Of a stretch of DNA of 13,845 nt, positions 5,761 to 10,926 are shown in pieces. This DNA is from JBALVO01 sp036961445. GTDB lineage: Bacteria > Pseudomonadota > Gammaproteobacteria > Pseudomonadales > Halieaceae. Position 1 is the first letter of the stretch, and every line of letters begins with the position of its first letter. The translations under genes were made by a program, and so were the position numbers. The notes under the pieces were generated by a model. That model saw nothing but the letters and a program-made list of their open reading frames with translations. It was not told the origin of the DNA and did no database searches. The stretch is taken from the NCBI GenBank assembly GCA_036961445.1, contig JBALVO010000104.1, positions 1 through 13,845 of the forward strand, written 5' to 3'.

Positions 5761-5797
5761 ATCTACTATAGACAACTGGGCGCTGGCAATAGTAGAT
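5761..5797. promoter_or_regulatory. Perfect 9-bp inverted repeat upstream of the acyl-CoA ligase
   Basis: ATCTACTAT (5761-5769) and ATAGTAGAT (5789-5797) are perfect inverted repeats around a 19-bp spacer, about 130 bp before the ligase start. The spacing, close to two helical turns between arm centres plus the AT-rich arms, suits a dimeric regulator. No convincing -35/-10 pair was found around it. No coding gene is seen in 5632-5843. Confidence 0.4.
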
Positions 5798-5892
5798 CGC
5801 GGTTAAGGCCCGCCGCCAGCGAGCCCAGTTCGGCCCTCTCTCGGGTTTTGACAAAATGACTCCGCCGAGTGAGAAGAAACAGGGGCCGCTCT

Positions 5893-6353
5893 TCATGCTA
5901 CTGCCCTGCTCCATTCTGAGAACGCACTTACTCTGAGATCTCGATAGTGCTCTGCCCTGACCAGATGCCTGCCCAGATTGAATACATTACTAACCGCTGC
6001 ATGTGCTGTAACGAATCGTTGCGCCTGTCTAGTCGACCTAAAATAACGCTTTCCTCGCTCCCCCACTCTGATTGCCTCATGGGATTGCTCTGCCCGATTA
6101 TTCTCATACTGTTTAGTACTGTGGATCGTCTCGGGTATCAGCTCCCGGTGAGTGACTCCAGAGCTGGGTAGTTTATCGGTCACGATCTTCCTGGGCCCAC
6201 CGCGATGACTTCGTAATAGACGCTTGAAAAACCGCTTAGCTGCAACTCCATCCCTCTTCACCTGTAGATACACATCCACGACCTCGTCATACCCACCAGA
6301 TGATGTCTGGTGGGAGCGCCTAGCTGTAATCGGTAGCGTTTATAAGCATTCAT
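5893..6353 (-). pseudogene. IS6-family transposase B, N-terminal half disrupted
   Basis: From the ATG at 6353 the frame reads MNAYKRYR, then degenerates. Homology resumes at DEVVDVYLQVKRDG (from about 6288) in another frame and runs cleanly for 128 codons to 5893. That stretch has KIVTDKLPS with the second catalytic Asp, then HSTKQYENNRAEQSHE with the catalytic Glu, and ends SEWSRAVA. The D1 region and most of the HTH are missing. This is the best-preserved C-terminal half in the window and shows what copies C and D looked like originally. Confidence 0.8.
6292..6314. repeat. Perfect 9-bp hairpin at the deletion junction of remnant B
   Basis: CCCACCAGA (6292-6300) and TCTGGTGGG (6306-6314) form a perfect stem with a 5-base loop. 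It lies exactly where the N-terminal and central transposase homologies meet. It may mark a deletion or inverted-duplication junction. Confidence 0.5.
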
Positions 6354-6651
6354 ACCCAATAAAGCGGGGCAGGCTCTCCATCGATTCTACCAATTTCAGT
6401 AAGTTAATTTGGCGGTACCTGGGCGACTGGGCTCCGGAAGGAAAAATGAACATGACATGCCGTTTATTTGCCCTGGACTTCATACACATTTAGTGGGTGT
6501 TTTTATACCACTCGACTATGCTTTACCTATAGATCAATAACAACACATCGTGGCGATGTACAAATTATATAGGTGCTAATCCATTACCAGAGTCGGATTG
6601 GGTCTGAAATAATACAGTTAATATGAAGTCATAACCTGGCAAGGCAAGACG

Positions 6652-7659
6652 ATGCCCTCGACCTTTTACGAACTGATTCTATGGCGCTATTATGCACCGC
6701 TGATGACCCTTTTTCTCCTGCTGCTAAATGGGTTGTGCGGGCATATCTTCATGCCAGACTCGTCGACAACACCAGAACAGTACCGAGATCTTGGTGCCGC
6801 ACTGGCCTTCCCCCTCATCAGTGGTTTATGTTTTTTATTCCTGCCCATTCTGGGCCGTAAGGCTCAGGCTTCCATCCTCCAGTCGGCCCGACTTTCTGGA
6901 TCATCCATGCGCCATGCGATCGTGTACGCCCGGCACATCAGCAGGGTGCCCCGGTTATCTTTTCCCTTTGCAGCTATGGCAGGCGCCACCGTGGCTATTT
7001 CCTATATGACCCTGGAGGACCTGCTATACGTCAGTCATATCGACATACCTAGTAACCTGATGAGATTGCCGCTATTAATTGAGGCGATCTATTTCTTTGT
7101 CGCGGTGACTCTTCTGATTACCTCGTTAGTTCGGATTACCGTACTGCTAACGCGATTTGCTACGCGAGGTATGCGAATTGAGTTGTTTCATATTGAAGAA
7201 CTGGTTCCACTGGCTGACGCCGTTCTTTGGAACACCATGTCTATTTCGGTAGCACTGGCATTGTCGCCAATCTTCTGGCTGGGTCGCTCAATACCGTCAC
7301 TGGATATTTCGCTGGTCGCGGCTGTGCTGGCGGCGACCCTGTATTTACTTTTTTTCCCAATTTTCAAGGTGCGCAACATTGTGTCCCAGAGAAAGCAACT
7401 TGCCCTGGAGCGTATCCGTGACGCCCTCAAATCTGCCACCAAGTCCGACGATTTATCAAAGCGAAGATTAACTGATAGTGCAAAGCGACTAGAGGAGATC
7501 AATAATCTGGTGGGGGTGCGTGAAGAAATTACTCGTACCAAGGAGTGGCCGATTACCATGACCGTGGGAATCCGGGTAGTGCTGTTTGTATTGATTCCTC
7601 CGATCAGTTGGCTCAGTGCTTCGATCGTCGACTGGGCAGTGCTGCAGGTGGTTTCCTGA
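6652..7659 (+). CDS. Polytopic membrane protein of unknown function
   Basis: 335 residues with about seven hydrophobic segments, roughly 13-32, 47-67, 103-122, 141-163, 191-211, 217-238 and 304-325. A charged, helical cytoplasmic-type stretch at 240-296 (QRKQLALERIRDALK, then SKRRLTDSAKRLEEINN) could form a coiled coil. It is followed by EEITRTKEWPITMTVGIRV and a last helix with a PPISW kink. The TKEWP-to-helix ending is reminiscent of a widespread type of uncharacterised bacterial membrane protein, but no family can be named safely. AAGG lies seven bases before the ATG. The gene is the only one between IS remnants B and D. The 230 bp upstream hold no other gene I can support, and no clear promoter. 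A channel, transporter or scaffold role would be a guess. Confidence 0.8.
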   Translation: MPSTFYELILWRYYAPLMTLFLLLLNGLCGHIFMPDSSTTPEQYRDLGAALAFPLISGLCFLFLPILGRKAQASILQSARLSGSSMRHAIVYARHISRVPRLSFPFAAMAGATVAISYMTLEDLLYVSHIDIPSNLMRLPLLIEAIYFFVAVTLLITSLVRITVLLTRFATRGMRIELFHIEELVPLADAVLWNTMSISVALALSPIFWLGRSIPSLDISLVAAVLAATLYLLFFPIFKVRNIVSQRKQLALERIRDALKSATKSDDLSKRRLTDSAKRLEEINNLVGVREEITRTKEWPITMTVGIRVVLFVLIPPISWLSASIVDWAVLQVVS

Positions 7660-7679
7660 GTGTCACAATTTCTACGATC

Positions 7680-7719
7680 GGTTCTGACAGGTACTGACAA
7701 GTTAACTTTAGGTCGTGGG
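7680..7719. repeat. Two tandem IS6 left-end stubs (10 bp and 30 bp)
   Basis: GGTTCTGACA (7680-7689) is followed at once by GGTACTGACAAGTTAAC (7690-7706) and 13 further bases. The real left end of remnant D then starts at 7720, 49 bp from the transposase stop. These are partial copies of the same terminus stacked in the same direction. Confidence 0.6.
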
Positions 7720-7930
7720 GGTATCTAAAAATTAACTTCTCCAGTTAGCACGAACCTGTTGTCCACGTTTACGCCACTGCTCTACTCCATTCACCGAACG
7801 CACTGATCCTAAGATCACGATAATGCTGCGCGCCGATCAGGTGCCTGCTCAGATTGAACAAGTTCTACATAGCGGCATGGGCACTAACGACTCGTTGCGC
7901 CTGCCGCATTGATTTGAACTGGCGCATGGG
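7720..7930 (-). mobile_element. IS6-family remnant D (left end and transposase C-terminus only)
   Basis: A decayed left terminus GGTATCTAAAAATTAAC (7720-7736, 11 of 17 matching the consensus end) is followed by the last sixty-odd codons of the transposase. Homology with copy C fades near 7930, only about 25 bp before the stop codon of the DUF4412-like gene. The right part and right end are absent, so the element was cut by a deletion or rearrangement. Confidence 0.72.
7769..7930 (-). pseudogene. IS6-family transposase fragment D (C-terminal ~54 codons)
   Basis: Reads RQFKSMRQAQRVVSAHAAM, an in-frame TAG, NLFNLSRHLIGAQHYRDLR and ISAFGEWSRAVA before TAA (7769-7771). It is clearly collinear with the end of copy B. 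It has an internal nonsense codon and lacks all catalytic residues. Confidence 0.75.
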
Positions 7931-7954
7931 GGGTGCAGGGCGATTCGTTAAACC

Positions 7955-8842
7955 CTACTTGCCGAACAGCTTACCAAACGCCTTACCCAGCGGGTTGTCT
8001 TCGGACTTTTCCTGCGACTCCTGCCCTTCCTCCTGTTCTTTATCACTTTCATTCGAGTTATCTTTATTTGATGAACCCTTACTCAAGGCACCAAGAAAAC
8101 TGGAGACCACCCCGCCACTCTTCTGCGTTTGGTCGGAGGCACCTGATTGACTCGACTGATTCATCAGGCTTCCAATACTGGATAAATCTGTTGGCTCCGC
8201 GGGCAGTTCAAAGCGCGATTGATCAACCGCTTCGTCACTGATAGCGGAGATGGTCATGTCTTTGCCGTAGCGCAACACACCCATATCCATGGCGAGGAGC
8301 CGGCTCTCCATGTCGTTGGCCGCTCGTGCGAAATCCTTACCCGCGGACTTTGACAGGGACATCGCCATGCCGCTTAGTGCCTTGCTGAAATCCCTGGCCC
8401 GCGCATCTTTCGCCAATACCAGGTCTGTTTGTTGTTTTTTGCCGTCCTCCGTCACAAATACCATATTGTAGACCTCGCCGGTAATCCCGGCGTGCGACTC
8501 CTTGCGGCCAGTGGCCTCCAGGGAGACAACCTCGCTGGCCACCGAGGAGGGTGTAGCAGCGCCCGCCATACTACCAAACATACCCATGGCCTGATTGGCG
8601 TCGATTACCATTAGATTGCCATCGGAGTTAGTGACCACGTATATGTGATCATCCCGCAGAACCATGTAAGAGGCCTCCCCCTGCCCCGTATCGATTCGCA
8701 ATTTATCGTCCTGATACTCAAACTTCATGGTAGAGCCATCGGAATTCACAACATCCGCGACACCCGCATGGGTCAGGTTGCTCAGCAGCAATGAGGCGCC
8801 AAGCGCCATAAAGACTCCGTTTTTCCGCGTCGATAAATTCAT
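7955..8842 (-). CDS. Exported DUF4412-like protein with acidic low-complexity C-terminus
   Basis: 295 residues. Residues 1-26 form a Sec signal peptide (MNLSTRKN, hydrophobic GVFMALGASLLLS, cleavage near THA-GVA). The mature part begins with short beta-strand repeats of the kind STMKFEYQDDKLRID / ASYMVLRDDHIYVVTNSDG / LMVIDANQA. This pattern of denaturation-resistant, substrate-less domains is seen in DUF4412-type periplasmic proteins. A Ser/Ala/Met-rich helical region follows (about 145-200). The tail is Ser/Gln/Glu/Asp-rich (about 228-283) and ends with the basic amphipathic NPLGKAFGKLFGK. The start at 8842 has GGGAG seven bases upstream; the open frame extends upstream to 8923 only because it runs into the IS C terminus. 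The gene is alone between remnants D and C. Function unknown; the family call is tentative. Confidence 0.78.
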   Translation of the reverse strand: MNLSTRKNGVFMALGASLLLSNLTHAGVADVVNSDGSTMKFEYQDDKLRIDTGQGEASYMVLRDDHIYVVTNSDGNLMVIDANQAMGMFGSMAGAATPSSVASEVVSLEATGRKESHAGITGEVYNMVFVTEDGKKQQTDLVLAKDARARDFSKALSGMAMSLSKSAGKDFARAANDMESRLLAMDMGVLRYGKDMTISAISDEAVDQSRFELPAEPTDLSSIGSLMNQSSQSGASDQTQKSGGVVSSFLGALSKGSSNKDNSNESDKEQEEGQESQEKSEDNPLGKAFGKLFGK

Positions 8843-8953
8843 CTGCGCAACTCCCTGTTTATGGTTTATATCCATAATAGCAATCATTTGCTTCTCATCC
8901 AGTGGTTCTGGCAAGTTAATCATCAGAACTGAAGTAATTCCTATCTAATCGCC

Positions 8954-9440
8954 TCAGGCAACTACCCTACACCACTCTTCAAACGCACCCCCTCAGATCC
9001 CGATAATGATTGACAGAGACAAAGTGCCTGCCGAGATTGGAGTGGCTGGACACAGCAGAATACGCAGTCACGAATCGCTGAGCCTGCCTTACCGATTTGA
9101 ACTTACGAATCACCCGCTCTCGCACCCTAGTCGCCTCGTGAGATTGCTCTGCCTGATTATTCTCATACTGCTTAGTACTGTGGATCGTCTCGGGAATTAG
9201 ATCTCGATGAGCGACGCCATAGCCTCGATGCTTTCGTTTCAAGCGGCGGGCGTAGATGGCACCAAATTTGATACACCAAAGACGGATCGCTTCGCGGCTA
9301 ATAGTGATGCCGCGTTCAGCGAGTATATCTTCAATGAATGGTCCGGCACACCGGCGGTAGCTTAGATTGAATCTGTAGTAAAGCCATACGGCATAACTGA
9401 TTACTTCGAACGGGAATCGGTGGCGTTTGTATATATTCAT
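8954..9440 (-). pseudogene. IS6-family transposase C, internal deletion and frameshift
   Basis: Begins MNIYKRHRFPFEVISYAVW and continues through the HTH region to RRLKRKHRGYG. It then jumps in frame to VAHRDLIPETIHSTKQYENN, deleting the D1 and D2 region. The consensus has the same Tyr-Gly at both edges of the deletion, suggesting loss between short homologies. The catalytic-Glu segment NQAEQSHE remains. Near the end a run of five G shifts the frame (HYRDLRGCV stops at 8979). The alternative frame restores AFEEWCRVVA and stops at 8954-8956. A 22-bp insert (9335-9356) gives the odd RRCAGPF in the HTH region. Confidence 0.82.
9335..9356. repeat. 22-bp repeat, copy 2 (inside IS remnant C)
   Basis: Identical to 360-381 but located in the HTH-coding part of the transposase, between the codons for SYR and EDILAERG. 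The related copy E reads SHREAEDLLAE here without the insert. Confidence 0.7.
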
Positions 9441-9480
9441 ATACCGATTATCGATTGGGGGCGGTTAAGTTGTCGATACC

Positions 9481-9565
9481 GGTCAGAGGATACACAAGCG
9501 AACCAGAACTGGCTTGTCGCAACGGGTCAAACTACTATTGGCCCTGCGGGTTTCCCGAAACCGTT
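9481..9565. other. Unassigned 85 bp between IS remnant C and the assembly gap
   Basis: No recognisable protein in any frame and no IS homology. None of the frames resembles the N-terminus expected for the WS/DGAT gene beyond the gap. It may be the flank of a different locus joined by scaffolding. Confidence 0.5.
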
Positions 9566-9665
9566 NNNNNNNNNNNNNNNNNNNNNNNNNNNNNNNNNNN
9601 NNNNNNNNNNNNNNNNNNNNNNNNNNNNNNNNNNNNNNNNNNNNNNNNNNNNNNNNNNNNNNNNN
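9566..9665. other. Assembly gap (100 N)
   Basis: A run of exactly 100 N, the conventional placeholder for a gap of unknown size. It follows an IS remnant, a typical place for short-read assemblies to break. Roughly 320 nt of WS/DGAT coding sequence are missing, so the true gap is almost certainly longer than 100 bp. Confidence 0.95.
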
Positions 9666-10820
9666 TGGGAGACGCACCTGATCGAAGGCCTGCAAAACCG
9701 CCAGTTTGCGGTGTACTCCAAGACACACCATGCGGCTGTGGATGGTGCGCGCTCTATTCACCTGGCACGCAGCATGCTATCCGCTGACCCCAGTGCCCGT
9801 CTGCCGGACTCACCCATGTCACTGGTGGCCTGGGAGCGTTACCGTAACACCCTGCGGGATAAAGGGCAGAAGGGTTTCAGCGACGAGGAAGTACGCAATG
9901 TTGCCGAGGTCCTGAAGGCACGGTTCGACACCAGCAAAAACATATTCGGTGCTGTGAGGCAGTTCGCACAGGCCTGGACTGGCCGGGGTGGCTCGCTGAT
10001 GCTGCCCTTTATGAAGGTTCCGCGCAGTTCGATCAACACCTCGGTTGACGGCGCGCGCCGTTTTGTTGCTCAGTCATGGCCCTTCGCGCGAATCCGTGCG
10101 GTGGGTAAAGCCTTCGACGGTACGTTTAACGACGCGGTGCTGGCAATGTGCGCGGGCGCCCTGCGCCGCTACCTGGAAATTCATGCCGAACTGCCCACAG
10201 AGTCTCTCAAAGCCATGGTGCCGGTCTCTATACGCCAGGAAGGTGATATTGACTCATCCAACGCGGTAGCTACGATCAGTGCTGACCTGGCGACCAATAT
10301 CAAGGACCCGGCCAGACGTTTCGTGGCGATCCAGGATTCAGTAAAAGCCGGAAAGGCTTTCTATAGGAATATGTCTCCGGCTGAAATCCAGCTGATCAGC
10401 CTGGTGATGGCTGCACCTGCCATGCTGTTGATGCCCCTGGGGCTGGCCAGTCGTATACCGGCGTTCAATACCGTTATTTCCAATGTCCCCGGCATACTCG
10501 AGCCCATGTACTGGAACGGCGCACGTCTCGATGGCAACTATCCGGTATCGATTGTCACCGACGGCATTGCGGTGAATATTACGCTGCTGACCAACGACAA
10601 GAATGTCGATTTTGGCATTATTGCCTGCCGTCGTTCCGTACCCCAGGTACAGCGTCTGATCGACTATATGGAAGATTCCCTGGTAGAACTGGAGGACGCG
10701 GCAGGCCTGACCAAACCAAAGAGAAAGCCGAAGTCGAAGTCAAAACCGAAAGCGAAACCAAAAGTGAAACCGAAACCAGCCGCCAGGAAAAAGGCAGCCG
10801 CCAAGCCTAAAAAACGCTAG
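9666..10820 (+). CDS. Wax ester synthase/diacylglycerol acyltransferase (WS/DGAT), 5' end in gap
   Basis: Acyltransferase that joins acyl-CoA to fatty alcohols or diacylglycerol to make wax esters or triacylglycerol, normally on the inner face of the membrane. The catalytic HHxxxDG motif, KTHHAAVDGARS, is at 9726-9746. Further conserved blocks are FNDAVLAMCAGALRRYL, MVPVSIRQEGD with DSSNAVATI, and FNTVISNVPGILEP. In the family the HHxxxDG motif lies near residue 135, so about 107 N-terminal residues are in the gap. An unusual tail of about 35 residues (10713-10817) is made of Lys-Pro alternations such as KPKSKSKPKAKPKVKPKP, not part of the core enzyme. The gene ends 106 bp before the DUF3604 gene on the same strand; co-transcription is possible. 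Substrate choice cannot be read from sequence. Confidence 0.93.
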   Translation, partial: WETHLIEGLQNRQFAVYSKTHHAAVDGARSIHLARSMLSADPSARLPDSPMSLVAWERYRNTLRDKGQKGFSDEEVRNVAEVLKARFDTSKNIFGAVRQFAQAWTGRGGSLMLPFMKVPRSSINTSVDGARRFVAQSWPFARIRAVGKAFDGTFNDAVLAMCAGALRRYLEIHAELPTESLKAMVPVSIRQEGDIDSSNAVATISADLATNIKDPARRFVAIQDSVKAGKAFYRNMSPAEIQLISLVMAAPAMLLMPLGLASRIPAFNTVISNVPGILEPMYWNGARLDGNYPVSIVTDGIAVNITLLTNDKNVDFGIIACRRSVPQVQRLIDYMEDSLVELEDAAGLTKPKRKPKSKSKPKAKPKVKPKPAARKKAAAKPKKR

Positions 10821-10877
10821 CAAATCCGTGGGCGGTTCACTTATATAACAAGCCGATAGTTATAAAACTCCGGCGCA

Positions 10878-10894
10878 ACAGTTAAGTAAACTGT
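10878..10894. repeat. Short inverted repeat between WS/DGAT and DUF3604 genes
   Basis: ACAGTT (10878-10883) and AACTGT (10889-10894) flank a 5-base loop. No T-run follows, so it is not a convincing terminator; an operator or chance repeat is as likely. No confident promoter was found in 10821-10926. Confidence 0.3.
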
Positions 10895-10926
10895 CCCCCG
10901 ATCAACACTTCGGCAAAGGAATAACC

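Larger units (their letters stand above)
5844..6419 (-). mobile_element. IS6-family remnant B (C-terminal half of transposase retained)
   Basis: Left terminus GGTTTTGACAAAATGAC (5844-5860); right terminus, read outward, GGTACCGCCAAATTAAC (6403-6419). The transposase stop is 49 bp from the left end. The ATG (6351-6353) is 66 bp from the right end rather than 40 as in C and E, so about 26 extra bases lie there. The bases flanking the two ends do not match, so no 8-bp duplication remains. The element lies between the acyl-CoA ligase and the membrane-protein gene. Confidence 0.82.
8904..9480 (-). mobile_element. IS6-family remnant C, 577 bp, both termini present
   Basis: Left end GGTTCTGGCAAGTTAAT (8904-8920); right end, read outward, GGTATCGACAACTTAAC (9464-9480). 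The original-frame transposase stop (8954-8956) is 50 bp from the left end and the ATG (9438-9440) is 40 bp from the right end, as in E. About 250 bp of the central gene are deleted. Flanks show no target duplication. The left end lies 62 bp upstream of the DUF4412-like gene, and the right side leads into the scaffold gap. Confidence 0.85.

Noticed and set aside
5684..5914. 76-codon open frame on the minus strand upstream of the acyl-CoA ligase
   Set aside because: It begins in IS remnant B, runs over its left end, has no recognisable domain and no ribosome-binding site.
6446..6493. 15-codon leader-like ORF with AAGGA upstream (MNMTCRLFALDFIHI)
   Set aside because: It is far from the next gene, has no attenuator behind it, and is short enough to arise by chance.
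8843..8923. Longer N-terminus for the DUF4412-like protein
   Set aside because: The extension runs into the IS terminus and would bury the signal peptide; GGGAG precedes the ATG at 8842.
8896..9488. 8-bp target duplication around remnant C
   Set aside because: The flanks CATCCAGT and GGTCAGAG do not match; likewise none was found for B or E.
9420..9665. Continuous open frame joining IS remnant C to the WS/DGAT gene through the N run
   Set aside because: The upstream part is read antisense through the IS and then through N; it has none of the WS/DGAT N-terminal features.
10878..10894. Terminator for the WS/DGAT gene
   Set aside because: The stem is only six AT-rich pairs and is followed by C's rather than a T-run.
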